Shown one piece after another: positions 1 to 8,378 of a stretch of DNA of 64,000 nucleotides. This DNA comes from Pseudomonas sp. LFM046 (GTDB taxonomy: Bacteria; Pseudomonadota; Gammaproteobacteria; Pseudomonadales; Pseudomonadaceae). The translations under genes were made by a program, and so were the position numbers. Positions within the stretch are counted from its first letter, which is position 1. Each line of letters begins with the position of its first letter. The DNA is taken from contig NZ_JYKO02000001.1 in NCBI RefSeq assembly GCF_000949385.2, positions 4,855,502-4,919,501 on the forward strand. The letters run 5' to 3'. The notes under the pieces were generated by a model. That model saw only the letters and a program-made list of their open reading frames with translations. It ran no database searches and was not told the origin of the DNA.

Positions 1-1
1 C

Positions 2-43
2 GTGCGCAACCAGTACCGGATCAAGGCGGGCCTACCGCTTTAA
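2..43 (+). CDS. 3' end of an unidentified protein-coding gene
   Basis: An open frame enters from the left edge and ends at TAA (41-43), giving the C-terminal residues VRNQYRIKAGLPL. It is followed by a strong hairpin terminator, which supports its being a real gene end. Thirteen residues are too few to name a family. The strand and stop are the only things that can be supported here. Confidence 0.5.
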   Translation: MRNQYRIKAGLPL

Positions 44-54
44 GCGCCAGCCAC

Positions 55-92
55 AATGCAAAACGGCGACCATCTGGTCGCCGTTTTGCATT
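55..92. terminator. Bidirectional hairpin terminator
   Basis: A perfect 17-bp stem (55-71 with 76-92) closes a 4-base loop ATCT. A-rich and T-rich stem ends give U tracts on both strands. It separates the gene entering from the left from the minus-strand gene that ends at 106. Confidence 0.85.
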
Positions 93-105
93 CGCCCCGA
101 AGGAC

Positions 106-393
106 TTAAATCTGGGTACTGGCCCAGGAAACCCCGAGCGCCACGGCGAGGCTGAAGTGGCCGAAGGCGTAGAAGAACCGGTTCAGGCGCACCGCAGCGG
201 CGTCCTGCACGGAGGCGGGCTGGCCCACTTCCTCCAGTTCGCTCTCGGCGGCCAGGCGGGCGATGGAACGCTGCTCGCGCAAACGAGTGGCCACCAGCAC
301 CCAGGCTCCAGCACACGCAAAGAACAGGGCCAGGCCATTCACGGCCTGTGCGGGATGAGCCAGGAAAAACTCCAAGAACGCCTGCAGCGACAT
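106..393 (-). CDS. Small two-helix membrane protein of unknown function
   Basis: This encodes 95 aa beginning MSLQAFLEFF. Two hydrophobic stretches (about residues 15-35 and 72-92) look like membrane helices. Between them is a charged segment rich in Arg and Glu (LREQRSIARLAAESELEE). The ATG at 391-393 was chosen because GGAG lies 8 bases upstream; a longer frame would start further upstream without such a site. The frame ends just before a bidirectional terminator. I do not recognise the family. A small inner-membrane protein is inferred only from hydrophobicity. Confidence 0.6.
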   Translation of the reverse strand: MSLQAFLEFFLAHPAQAVNGLALFFACAGAWVLVATRLREQRSIARLAAESELEEVGQPASVQDAAAVRLNRFFYAFGHFSLAVALGVSWASTQI

Positions 394-581
394 CTTCAAC
401 TCCGCTTCAGGCGGTGCGACCGTGCACTCAACCTGCAAGACAAGGATCAATCCGCCCCGACCCGGGCGGTAAGTTCGACGGCGCCGAGTTTACCGAAGGA
501 GGAACCTGACCGGGCGGCCCATCCGACGAATGCCGCCGGCCTGACCGACGAATCCGCCCCCGTGCGCGTGCACCAGAAACG

Positions 582-608
582 AAAAAGCCCGGCGCAGGCC
601 GGGCTTCT
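582..608 (-). terminator. Terminator of the YajG-type lipoprotein gene
   Basis: An 8-bp GC-rich stem, AGCCCGGC (586-593) with GCCGGGCT (598-605), is followed on the minus strand by a run of T residues. It sits 16 bases past the stop of the minus-strand lipoprotein gene. Confidence 0.75.
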
Positions 609-623
609 CTAGGCGGGGACCGC

Positions 624-1205
624 TTACTGGACCAGCACCTGACCGATGGTCGGATCCTTGAAGGCGCGAGTCAGGGCATCGCTCAGCACATCACCCACCA
701 GCTTGGTGTTGGTCTGTGCGTTCGGCGCGGTGCCGAAGCGCTGGTTCATCGAAGCGCCGTACTTGCCGCTGTAACGACGGGTGCTGTTCTGCACATCGAC
801 GCGGAAGCTGGCGCTGATGTTCGCCTCGGTGACATAGGTCTCCTTAGGCGACTGGTACTTCAGGTCAGACAGGGTCAGGGTCAATTGCGGGGCGTTGTAG
901 GCGTTCGGCGACGGGGTGAAGCCCAGCAGACGCACAGCCGCTTCGGCCTCGGCCTGCAGGCGCGGCAGGATGTCCTGGCTCTGCACGCTGATGGCGCTGG
1001 TGTCGGCGTAGATGCCGCCACGGGTGCCAAGAACGGGAGACGGACGACCGTCGGCGACGCGGACCACCACCGGCTGGCCCTGGCCGACCGGAGTCAGCGG
1101 GCCGGTGAGCTTGGGTTGCGGGCTGAGTTGTTGCGGGCTGAGGGCACAGCCGACCAGGGTCAGGCTGAGGGCGGCCAGCAGGCCAAGCAACGAGCGTTTC
1201 AGCAT
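624..1205 (-). CDS. YajG-family lipoprotein
   Basis: This encodes 193 aa. The N terminus is a lipoprotein signal, with basic residues, a Leu-rich core and lipobox LVGC (Cys20). The mature protein is therefore predicted to be acylated and held in an envelope membrane. The body resembles the YajG family: a PVVVRVADGRP strand near residue 45, a TLTLSDLKY segment, and a C-terminal DVLSDALTRAFKD helix. The ATG at 1203-1205 was chosen over an in-frame upstream codon because it is preceded by GGAGAG and starts the signal peptide directly. Its molecular role is not established. It stands alone, with its own terminator. Confidence 0.8.
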   Translation of the reverse strand: MLKRSLLGLLAALSLTLVGCALSPQQLSPQPKLTGPLTPVGQGQPVVVRVADGRPSPVLGTRGGIYADTSAISVQSQDILPRLQAEAEAAVRLLGFTPSPNAYNAPQLTLTLSDLKYQSPKETYVTEANISASFRVDVQNSTRRYSGKYGASMNQRFGTAPNAQTNTKLVGDVLSDALTRAFKDPTIGQVLVQ

Positions 1206-1381
1206 GCTTACTCTCTCCAGAAATGAAGGCAAAACGGCCGGCAGTATACCCAGCCGGCGAGGCGACTGACAGACCGTCAGTGCTCCTGAAAATTCAGACA
1301 TCTGCGTCGGAACGCGGTTCCTGTCATGCCCCTGTCACGGCCGCGTGGGATAACGGCTCGGTACTTTTCGGAGTAATCCCG

Positions 1382-1615
1382 ATGAGCCTGTTCTGGTCCC
1401 TGTTCAGCCGCCGCCCGCAACGCCGCAACTTCGCCCTTCTGGACGCAGCCGGAATCTGCCGCGGCCTGCACCTGGGGACCGAGTGCCCCGCCAACGGCAA
1501 CTGGGTGGAAGTGCAGGAATCCAGCCTGACCTGGCTCGACCACCCCCTGCCCGCCAGTGCCCAGGTCATACCGGTCGTCGGACAGCCTGAGCGCCGCCGC
1601 GCGTTGGCAGCCTGA
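1382..1615 (+). CDS. Small conserved-type hypothetical protein, 77 aa
   Basis: The frame encodes MSLFWSLFSRRPQRRNFALL and onward, 77 aa, with a basic patch near the N terminus and single Cys residues in the middle. The ATG at 1382 is preceded by GGAGTAA at good spacing. The region upstream (1206-1381) separates it from the divergent lipoprotein gene and would hold both promoters. I cannot assign a function. A real gene is supported by the ribosome site and by codon use like that of its neighbours. Confidence 0.6.
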   Translation: MSLFWSLFSRRPQRRNFALLDAAGICRGLHLGTECPANGNWVEVQESSLTWLDHPLPASAQVIPVVGQPERRRALAA

Positions 1616-1965
1616 CCGGTGGACGAATAAAAGTCACACCGAACGCCCTATTCGCCCGATTTCACCGTTATAATCGCCCCCCGATTATAAGGTCGTCTCC
1701 TGATCGGGCCTCGCAACACCGCACCTCGCGCCAGCTTGGGCATCCGCACAGTCCCACAGAGAGCCGTCCACTATTCGCGTTGCCATTCATTGGCTCGCCG
1801 CATCCTTCCGCCCGAAACGCAATTTTTTTGCAGGGACGCACGCGTAGTTGCACGCGCGCAGACGGACGCGGTCTGCCTTCAGGCAGGCGATTCTTTTGAG
1901 GTTCACGACTCCAAAAGAGCGTGAGAGACGGTTTTTCACTACTTCACGAGAGAGTGGCGAGCAAA
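1616..1965 (+). promoter_or_regulatory. Gene-free leader upstream of mqo with a candidate -10 element
   Basis: No credible gene is visible in these 350 bases. TATAAT at 1669-1674 is a perfect -10 hexamer, but I see no good -35 at 16-18 bases. If it is used, mqo would have a 5' leader of about 280 nt. The leader contains a small hairpin, CTGCC-TTCA-GGCAG (about 1875-1888). It also contains a 16-mer, AACGCAATTTTTTTGC (1816-1831), which recurs 23 bases before upp. Confidence 0.4.
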
Positions 1966-3483
1966 ATGGCGCAAAACGATTACGAAGCAGTGGACGTGTT
2001 GCTGGTCGGGGCCGGCATCATGAGCGCTACGCTAGCGGTACTGCTTAAAGAGCTCGATCCCGGCATCAAGCTGGAGATCGCTGAACTTCGGGAGTCCGGG
2101 GCCATCGAGAGCTCCAACCCGTGGAACAACGCAGGCACCGGCCACGCCGGCCTCTGCGAGCTGAACTACACCCCCCAGGCGGCCGATGGCAGCATCGACA
2201 TCAAGAAGGCCGTCAACATCAACGCCCAATTCGAGGTGTCGAAGCAGTTCTGGGCCTACATGAGTGGCAAGAGCGCCTTCGGTTCGCCCAAGACCTTCAT
2301 CAATCCGGTCCCGCACCTCTCCTTCGTGCGCGGCGAGAAGGACACCGCATTCCTCAAGAAGCGCCATGAGCTGCTGCGTCAGCACCATGCCTTCACTGAC
2401 ATGGAATACACCGAAGACCGCGCCACCATGGGCAAATGGGCGCCGCTGATGATGAAGGGCCGCGACGCGGCCGAGAAAATCGCCGCGACCCGCGCCATGA
2501 ATGGCACCGACGTCAACTTCGGCGCGGTCACCAACCAGCTCCTGCAGTATCTGGAAAGCCTTCAAGGCACCCGTGTCAGCTACTTCCAGAAGGTCACCGA
2601 CCTCAACCGTACTGACAGCGGCTGGAAAGTCAGCATCAAGAACACCCAGACCGGCGCCAATCGCGAAGTGTCCGCACGCTTCGTGTTCCTCGGTGCCGGT
2701 GGTGGCGCGCTGCCGCTGCTCCAGCTGTCCGGCATCCCCGAGGGCAAAGGCTTCGGCGGCTTCCCGGTCAGCGGCCAGTGGCTGCGTTGCGACAACCCGG
2801 AAGTGGTCAAGCAGCACCAGGCCAAGGTCTATAGCCAGGCGGAGGTCGGCGCCCCGCCGATGTCCGTGCCGCACCTGGACACCCGCGTGGTCGATGGCAA
2901 GAAGTCCCTGCTGTTCGGACCCTACGCCGGCTTCACCACCAAGTTCCTCAAGCACGGTTCCTTCATGGACCTGCCGCTCTCCGTCCGTCCGGGCAATCTG
3001 CTGCCGATGCTCTCGGTCGCCCGCGACAACATGGACCTGACCCGCTACCTGATCAAGGAAGTGATGCAGTCCCAGGAGCAGCGTCTGGACGCCCTGCGCA
3101 AGTTCTACCCGGAGCTGGATCCGGCGGACTGGCGCCTGGAAGTGGCGGGCCAGCGCGTGCAAATCATCAAGAAGGACAACAAGAAAGGCGGCGTCCTGCA
3201 GTTCGGTACCGAACTGGTCTCCTCCGAGGACGGCAGCATCGCTGCCCTGCTAGGCGCCTCGCCGGGCGCGTCGGTCACCGTCTCCATCATGCTCAACCTG
3301 ATCGAGCGCTGCTTCGCCGAGCAGGCCCGTTCCGAGCAGTGGACGGCCAAGCTGAAGGAAATCTTCCCGGCTCGCGAGAAGGCCCTGGAAAGCGATGCAG
3401 CCCTGTATCGCGAAGTCAGCGCCAACTCGGACGCACGCCTGGGTCTGACCAGCGTCGACACCACGGCCCAGAGCTTCGCCTGA
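1966..3483 (+). CDS. mqo: Malate:quinone oxidoreductase
   Basis: This encodes 505 aa, the usual length for Mqo. The FAD-dependent, membrane-associated enzyme oxidises malate to oxaloacetate and passes electrons to the quinone pool. In pseudomonads it serves as the main malate-oxidising step of the TCA cycle. Visible features are the N-terminal dinucleotide fold [17 protein letters not shown] (from residue 14), the [20 protein letters not shown] segment and the C-terminal [16 protein letters not shown] block. The ATG at 1966 gives the conserved [11 protein letters not shown] start; an upstream in-frame codon adds an unrelated peptide. The gene is monocistronic, with a long leader in front and a 13-bp-stem terminator behind. 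Confidence 0.96.
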   Translation: MAQNDYEAVDVLLVGAGIMSATLAVLLKELDPGIKLEIAELRESGAIESSNPWNNAGTGHAGLCELNYTPQAADGSIDIKKAVNINAQFEVSKQFWAYMSGKSAFGSPKTFINPVPHLSFVRGEKDTAFLKKRHELLRQHHAFTDMEYTEDRATMGKWAPLMMKGRDAAEKIAATRAMNGTDVNFGAVTNQLLQYLESLQGTRVSYFQKVTDLNRTDSGWKVSIKNTQTGANREVSARFVFLGAGGGALPLLQLSGIPEGKGFGGFPVSGQWLRCDNPEVVKQHQAKVYSQAEVGAPPMSVPHLDTRVVDGKKSLLFGPYAGFTTKFLKHGSFMDLPLSVRPGNLLPMLSVARDNMDLTRYLIKEVMQSQEQRLDALRKFYPELDPADWRLEVAGQRVQIIKKDNKKGGVLQFGTELVSSEDGSIAALLGASPGASVTVSIMLNLIERCFAEQARSEQWTAKLKEIFPAREKALESDAALYREVSANSDARLGLTSVDTTAQSFA

Positions 3484-3500
3484 GCCTTGGCGTTCCGCTG

Positions 3501-3530
3501 AAAAAAACCGCCCTTCGGGGCGGTTTTTTT
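3501..3530 (+). terminator. Rho-independent terminator of mqo
   Basis: A 13-bp stem (3501-3513 with 3518-3530) closes a TTCG tetraloop, with GC core CCGCCC/GGGCGG and a seven-base T run. Confidence 0.92.
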
Positions 3531-3560
3531 ATTGTCGGCACCTCGTTGACGCCATCATCC

Positions 3561-3590
3561 GTAGGGTGGATCACGCTTCACCGATCCACC
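3561..3590. repeat. Short palindromic intergenic repeat (GTAGGGTGGATC type)
   Basis: GGTGGATC (3565-3572) pairs with GATCCACC (3583-3590) around a 10-base loop, preceded by GTAG. It resembles the GTAGGATGGGT palindromes found elsewhere in this window at about 9.7, 18.0 and 48.9 kb. It is probably another REP-like intergenic element. Confidence 0.55.
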
Positions 3591-3687
3591 ATCGCGGTCC
3601 GGCATTGGCCGAGTTGGTGGAAATAAAAAGCGATATCTCCCCAACGGGACTGCCCATCTCACCGGCCACGGCACGCACCTCTTCCAC

Positions 3688-3716
3688 AAAAAAGCCCGCA
3701 CTCTGGCGGGCTTTTT
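3688..3716 (-). terminator. Terminator of the 95-aa minus-strand gene
   Basis: Stem GCCCGC (3694-3699) with GCGGGC (3706-3711) is extended by A/T pairs. A T run follows on the minus strand. It lies 17 bases beyond the stop of the gene at 3733-4020. Confidence 0.8.
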
Positions 3717-3732
3717 CATTAGCGCGAAAGGA

Positions 3733-4020
3733 TCAGCCGCGGGCGGCCTTGATCACTTCGATATAGGGCTCAGCCATGCGCTGGTCCTGGACCAGGGCGA
3801 TGAAGTCGTTGCCCTGCTCGTCCTTGGCATTCAGGTCGTAACCAGCCTGGACGAAGAAGCCGACGAAGCGCTCGAAGTCGTCGATGCGCAAGCCGCGGTA
3901 GGCTTTGATCAGTTTGTGCAGCGAAGGGGGCGTGGAGTCGGCGGGCTCGACCGCGAGGAACAGCTTGATCGAGTCATCGGAAATTTCTTCGCCAATCACC
4001 TGCTTCTTGTCTTTACGCAT
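3733..4020 (-). CDS. PA4642-like hypothetical protein, 95 aa
   Basis: This encodes a soluble, acidic 95-aa protein beginning MRKDKKQVIGEEISDDS. It contains a PPSLHKLIKAYRGLRIDDFERFVGFFVQAGYDLNAKD region that looks helical and ankyrin-like in rhythm. Proteins of this length occupy the same place downstream of mqo in Pseudomonas. No catalytic motif or signal peptide is visible. It may be a small protein-interaction module, but that is only an impression from the sequence. It has its own terminator and is separated by about 64 bases from the next upstream minus-strand gene. Confidence 0.7.
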   Translation of the reverse strand: MRKDKKQVIGEEISDDSIKLFLAVEPADSTPPSLHKLIKAYRGLRIDDFERFVGFFVQAGYDLNAKDEQGNDFIALVQDQRMAEPYIEVIKAARG

Positions 4021-4084
4021 CGCTCACATCTCTCAGGCCGGGTATCTCGGGGGCGGGCAGTTTACCCCCGCCCGGCCTTCGTGC

Positions 4085-4573
4085 TCAACGCACGCGAACC
4101 GAGCCGCTGTGCAGGTCCGCCCAGATGTGACCGTTGGGATAGCTGAGGAACTGGCAATAAACCGGCCCATTGCGCAGCAGGTCGAGCACCTCGGCGTACT
4201 GGGCCAGCGGGTAGTTCAGGCTGAGGGTGCGGGTCTGGGCATCATAACCCGGCTTCTTCAGGCTCTTGCCCTCGGCGTCGAACTGGATCACCACCTGGCG
4301 TACGTCCGCGCCTTTACTCAGCGGTTTTCCTTTCAGGCGCACCACGGTGGGCGAGGTGATGGGAATCGGCTGCTGGTTGGACTGGCGCTGGCTGCCGAGT
4401 ACCACCGAGAACTCGGTGATCTGGATCAGTTGTTGCTGTTCAGGTTGCTCCTGGCGCAACGAAAGATCGTCCGGCGGCAGGAACTGGTCATGCATGGGTG
4501 CCGTTTCGGCGGCGCACAGGGGCAGGCTCAGGAACAGGACCAGACAGGCCCCAAGGCGCAGGGGGACAGGCAT
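4085..4573 (-). CDS. Exported hypothetical protein, 162 aa
   Basis: The frame from the ATG at 4571-4573 has a signal peptide (PVPLRLGACLVLFLSLPLCAA), so the product is predicted to be periplasmic. GGAG sits just upstream of this start; a longer frame adds a Cys-rich peptide with no signal character. The mature part has a Gln-rich stretch near residue 50 (EQPEQQQLIQ) and then beta-rich sequence. I do not recognise the family. It is transcribed away from the dauA gene starting at 4702, so the roughly 130-base gap between them holds two divergent promoters. Confidence 0.65.
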   Translation of the reverse strand: MPVPLRLGACLVLFLSLPLCAAETAPMHDQFLPPDDLSLRQEQPEQQQLIQITEFSVVLGSQRQSNQQPIPITSPTVVRLKGKPLSKGADVRQVVIQFDAEGKSLKKPGYDAQTRTLSLNYPLAQYAEVLDLLRNGPVYCQFLSYPNGHIWADLHSGSVRVR

Positions 4574-4701
4574 CAAACACTCCGGATCGAGACGGGCGCA
4601 ACACTCTAGCACGGGGCTTTCCGACAGGGACATTCGACCCAGGTCGACCTCTCGACAGCGCCTCAGCCCCTATACTCGGAGCGTCTGCCACAGGAGTGAC
4701 C

Positions 4702-6456
4702 ATGCGCCGTTACCTGCCTCCCCTGTTCGCGGCCCTGCGCCAGTCGGCGCGCGAGGGCTACTCCCTGACAAGCCTGCGCGGGGACCTGGCCGCCGGGATC
4801 ACGGTCGGCATCATTGCCATCCCGCTGGCCATGGCCCTGGCCATCGCCGTCGGCGTAGCGCCGCAGCATGGCCTCTACACGGTGCTGGTGGCGGCACCGC
4901 TGATCGCCCTCTGCGGCGGCTCGCGCTTCAACATTTCCGGCCCCACCGCCGCCTTCGTGGTGATCCTGCTGCCCATCACCCAGCAGTTCGGCGTGGGTGG
5001 CCTGCTGCTTTGCACCCTGATGGCCGGGGTGATCCTGATCACCATGGGTCTGGCGCGCCTGGGCCGGCTGATCCAGTTCATCCCCTATCCTGTGACCCTG
5101 GGCTTCACCGCCGGCATCGGCATCGTCATCGCCACCTTGCAGATCAAGGACCTGCTGGGCCTGCAGCTGTCCCATCCCCCGCAGAACTACGTGGAACAGC
5201 TGCAACTGCTGGCTGAAGCCGTGCCCACCGCGCACGTGGGCGATGCCCTGGTGGCCGGCGCCTGCCTGGCGGTGCTGCTGATCTGGCCGCGATTCGTGCC
5301 CAAAGTGCCAGGGCATCTGGTGGCCCTGGCTGTGGGCGCCCTCCTCGGCCTGCTGCTGGAAGCGCTGAATCTGCCCGTCGCCACCCTGGGCGAGCGTTTC
5401 AGCTATGTGATGGACGGTGTCAGCCACCCCGGCATCCCGCCCTTGCTACCCAGCTTCGCCTGGCCCTGGCAGCTTCCCGGCCCCGACGGCCAGCCGCTCG
5501 GCCTGTCCTTCGAACTGATCCGCCAATTACTGGCACCCGCCTTCGCCATCGCCATGCTCGGCGCCATCGAATCCCTGCTCTGCGCCGTGGTGGCCGACGG
5601 CATGGCCGGCACCCGCCACGACCCCAATGCCGAGTTGCTCGGGCAGGGTCTGGGCAACCTGGTAGCGCCGCTGTTCGGCGGCATCACCGCCACTGCGGCC
5701 ATCGCTCGCAGCGCCGCCAACGTGCGCGCCGGCGCCAGCTCTCCCATCGCCGCCATCATCCATGCCGGCGTGGTGCTGTTGGCGATGCTGTTGCTCGCGC
5801 CGCTGTTCAGCTACCTGCCCATGGCGGCCCTGGCAGCCCTGCTGGTGATGGTGGCCTGGAACATGAGCGAAGCACGCCACGTGGTGCACACCCTGCGCAT
5901 TGCACCGCGCAACGACGTGCTCGTGTTGCTGACCTGCCTGCTGCTGACGGTGCTCTTCGACATGGTGCTGGCGGTGGGCGTCGGCCTGCTACTGGCCGCC
6001 GGCCTCTTCATCAAGCGCATGAGCGATCTCACCGATACCGCGCCCCTGCCCCAGCACTTCCACGAAGCCCTGCGCGAGCTGCCGGAGGGCGTGCTGGCCT
6101 ATGCCATTCGCGGGCCGCTGTTCTTCGGCGCGGCAGAAAAAGCCCTCAGCGTGCTGCGCCGCTTCAACCCGGAAGTGAAGGTCGTGATCGTGGAAATGAG
6201 CGCCGTGCCCATGCTGGACATGACGGCGCTGGCTGCCCTGGAAAACCTGCTGCACGACTATGGCCGCCAGGGCGTCGGCCTGGTACTGGCGGGCACCACA
6301 CCGAGGGTACGGCTGAAACTGCGCCGCGCCGGGGTACACCGTGAAAGCGGCAAGCTGGCCTATGTGCAATCGCTGGAACAGGCGCGGGCCAAGGCCCTGC
6401 AATGGCTGGAGGGGGATGCGCCTCAGGAGAAGAAAGAGCGCATCCAGGCCATGTAG
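4702..6456 (+). CDS. dauA: SulP-family carrier, DauA-type C4-dicarboxylate transporter
   Basis: This encodes 584 aa with the full SulP layout: a transmembrane domain of 10-14 helices (about residues 25-430) and a cytoplasmic STAS domain (about 455-560). Family signatures include LRGDLAAGITVGIIAIPLAM, GPTAAFVVIL and GGITATAAIARSAANVRAG. The sequence follows E. coli DauA (YchM) closely along its whole length. DauA takes up succinate and other C4-dicarboxylates at acid pH and has been tied to fatty-acid metabolism. Sulfate or bicarbonate transport is the alternative within SulP. The ATG at 4702 follows CAGGAGTGAC. The 3' end overlaps the convergent cupin gene by 34 bases. Confidence 0.85.
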   Translation: MRRYLPPLFAALRQSAREGYSLTSLRGDLAAGITVGIIAIPLAMALAIAVGVAPQHGLYTVLVAAPLIALCGGSRFNISGPTAAFVVILLPITQQFGVGGLLLCTLMAGVILITMGLARLGRLIQFIPYPVTLGFTAGIGIVIATLQIKDLLGLQLSHPPQNYVEQLQLLAEAVPTAHVGDALVAGACLAVLLIWPRFVPKVPGHLVALAVGALLGLLLEALNLPVATLGERFSYVMDGVSHPGIPPLLPSFAWPWQLPGPDGQPLGLSFELIRQLLAPAFAIAMLGAIESLLCAVVADGMAGTRHDPNAELLGQGLGNLVAPLFGGITATAAIARSAANVRAGASSPIAAIIHAGVVLLAMLLLAPLFSYLPMAALAALLVMVAWNMSEARHVVHTLRIAPRNDVLVLLTCLLLTVLFDMVLAVGVGLLLAAGLFIKRMSDLTDTAPLPQHFHEALRELPEGVLAYAIRGPLFFGAAEKALSVLRRFNPEVKVVIVEMSAVPMLDMTALAALENLLHDYGRQGVGLVLAGTTPRVRLKLRRAGVHRESGKLAYVQSLEQARAKALQWLEGDAPQEKKERIQAM

Positions 6457-6896
6457 TCGGCCACCCCGGCTTCACCCTCACGCGGCGCCCAGGGAGCCTG
6501 TTCGCCCTCGCCTACCGGGCGATAGGGGCCGGCCTTGCACTCGAACAGCATGCTGTCCGGCTCCAGTACCACCAGGGCGTGGAACACGCCGGGCGGCAGG
6601 TCGACACCGACGCAATCGCCGCCCGTAGCCAGTTCGCGCTGGTCGATGACCGCGCCTTGCTCGTCGAAGATCAACAGCCCCAGGCGGCCCTTGAGCACCA
6701 GCAGGCTTTCCGCCTTGTCAGGGGAAAGGTGGCGGTGCGGCGGAATGTAGGTTTCGGGCTGCAGCCCCACCGCCATGCGGTGGCAGGGCTCTTCCATGGC
6801 GTGGAAGTTGTGGTGCTGGCGCTTGCGCGGGCTCGCCGCGGCCTTCTCCGCCAGTTCGGTGAACAGCGTCTGGTCGAGAAAACGCGGCGCGCTCAT
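6423..6896 (-). CDS. WbuC-family cupin metalloprotein
   Basis: This encodes a 157-aa cupin. The barrel motifs PPHRHLSPDKAESLLVLKG and PPGVFHALVV supply the usual His/His/Glu...His metal set. Family members are small, mostly uncharacterised metal-binding proteins, some of them in O-antigen loci (WbuC). Here the gene lies 3 bases downstream of hpt on the same strand, so the two are almost certainly co-transcribed. A link to nucleotide salvage is suggested by position only. Its last 34 bases overlap the end of dauA on the other strand. Confidence 0.8.
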   Translation of the reverse strand: MSAPRFLDQTLFTELAEKAAASPRKRQHHNFHAMEEPCHRMAVGLQPETYIPPHRHLSPDKAESLLVLKGRLGLLIFDEQGAVIDQRELATGGDCVGVDLPPGVFHALVVLEPDSMLFECKAGPYRPVGEGEQAPWAPREGEAGVADYMAWMRSFFS

Positions 6897-6899
6897 GGC

Positions 6900-7457
6900 T
6901 CAGAGCCCTTTTACCGCGAAGATGCCAGCGGCGTTGCGCCAGTAGCCCTTGTAGTCCATGCCGTAACCGAAGATGTAGCGATCCACGCAGGGCAGGCCCA
7001 CGTAGTCGGCCTTCAGGTCCGGACGCGCCTTGCGGTCGTGGGTCTTGTCGATCAGCACGGCGGTGTGCACATGGGCGGCGCCGGCGTGTTTGCAGAAGTC
7101 GATGATGGCCGCCAGGGTGTGCCCCTCGTCGAGGATGTCGTCGATGATCAGCACGTCGCGGTCGATGAAGGAAATTTCCGGCTTGGCCTTCCAGAACAAC
7201 TCGCCGCCGCTGGTTTCGTTGCGATAGCGGGTGGCGTGCAGGTAGGACAGTTCCAGCGGGAAGCCCAGCTTGGGCAGCAATTTGCCGGCGAAGATCAGGC
7301 CGCCGTTCATGACGCAGAAGACCACCGGGTTGCGCTCGGCCAGTTCTCCATTGATGGCTTCGGCAACCTGACTGATGGCCGCTTCGACCTGGGCGTCGGT
7401 GTACAGGCAATCGGCTTCGGCCATCACCTGGCGGATGTGTGCGAGATCGGCGGACAT
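6900..7457 (-). CDS. hpt: Hypoxanthine/guanine phosphoribosyltransferase
   Basis: This encodes 185 aa. It transfers ribose-5-phosphate from PRPP to hypoxanthine or guanine, giving IMP or GMP in the cytosol. The PRPP-binding loop is DVLIIDDILDEGHTLAAI. The flexible-loop region and the C-terminal VGLPCVDRYIFGYGMDYKGYWR block, which stacks on the purine, are both present. The ATG at 7455-7457 was chosen for its AGAGGAA ribosome site and the MSADLAHIRQ start. It leads a two-gene unit with the cupin gene and faces upp-uraA across a 279-base divergent gap, so purine and pyrimidine salvage sit back to back. Confidence 0.93.
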   Translation of the reverse strand: MSADLAHIRQVMAEADCLYTDAQVEAAISQVAEAINGELAERNPVVFCVMNGGLIFAGKLLPKLGFPLELSYLHATRYRNETSGGELFWKAKPEISFIDRDVLIIDDILDEGHTLAAIIDFCKHAGAAHVHTAVLIDKTHDRKARPDLKADYVGLPCVDRYIFGYGMDYKGYWRNAAGIFAVKGL

Positions 7458-7736
7458 GGCAATTCCTCTGGGTTCAACGGGAAGCAAGCACGGCTCCCTC
7501 GGGAAAACTTGAACAGGGCGTCAAGATAAAAGTCGGCAAAGGTACTCATCCGCCTGCCCCGGAGCAAGTGCCGATGGACGAGCGTCGACCATACTGCTGC
7601 ATGTTGCGCCGCTGGCGGACAGAACCTTGCATGGCCGCGACATCGCGGCCAGGACCCGCCAGTCAGTTCAGCACAGGCTGTAGTCGATGGATTAAGCTAA
7701 CGCAATTTTTTTGCCAGCCCGCCGGAGAATCCTCCC

Positions 7737-8375
7737 ATGCCTATCCGTGAGATCCGCCATCCGCTGATCCGCCACAAGCTCGGCCTGATGCGCCGCGCCG
7801 ACATCAGCACCAAGAACTTCCGCGAATTGGCACAGGAAGTCGGCGCCCTTCTGACCTACGAAGCGACCAATGACCTGCCCCTGGAAAGCTACGAAATCCA
7901 GGGCTGGGCCGGCACCGTGCAAGTGGAGAAGATCGCTGGCAAGAAGATCACCGTGGTGCCGATCCTGCGCGCCGGCATCGGCATGCTCGACGGTGTGCTC
8001 AGCCTGATTCCGGGTGCCAAGGTCAGCGCCGTCGGCGTGGCCCGCAACGAGGAAACCCTCGAAGCCCATACCTACCTGGAAAAGCTGGCCCCGGAAATCG
8101 ACGAGCGCCTGGCCCTGATCATCGACCCGATGCTGGCCACCGGCGGTTCCATGGTCGCCACCATCGACCTGCTCAAGCGCGCGGGCTGCAAGGAAATCCG
8201 CGCCATGGTGCTGGTGGCCGCGCCGGAAGGCATCAAGACGGTCAACGACGCCCACCCGGACGTGATGATCTTCACCGCCTCCATCGATCAGAAGCTCAAC
8301 GAGCACGGCTACATCATCCCGGGCCTCGGGGATGCCGGCGACAAGATCTTCGGCACCAAGCAGAAGGAAAACTGA
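7737..8375 (+). CDS. upp: Uracil phosphoribosyltransferase
   Basis: This encodes 212 aa, near the family norm. Upp makes UMP from uracil and PRPP. The PRPP-binding motif [15 protein letters not shown] and the uracil-binding C-terminal [13 protein letters not shown] are intact, as is [14 protein letters not shown] near the N-terminal third. The ATG follows CGGAGAAT. Three bases after its stop the uracil permease gene begins, giving the common upp-uraA salvage operon. The leader carries an AACGCAATTTTTTTGC element 23 bases before the start codon. Confidence 0.96.
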   Translation: MPIREIRHPLIRHKLGLMRRADISTKNFRELAQEVGALLTYEATNDLPLESYEIQGWAGTVQVEKIAGKKITVVPILRAGIGMLDGVLSLIPGAKVSAVGVARNEETLEAHTYLEKLAPEIDERLALIIDPMLATGGSMVATIDLLKRAGCKEIRAMVLVAAPEGIKTVNDAHPDVMIFTASIDQKLNEHGYIIPGLGDAGDKIFGTKQKEN

Positions 8376-8378
8376 TCG

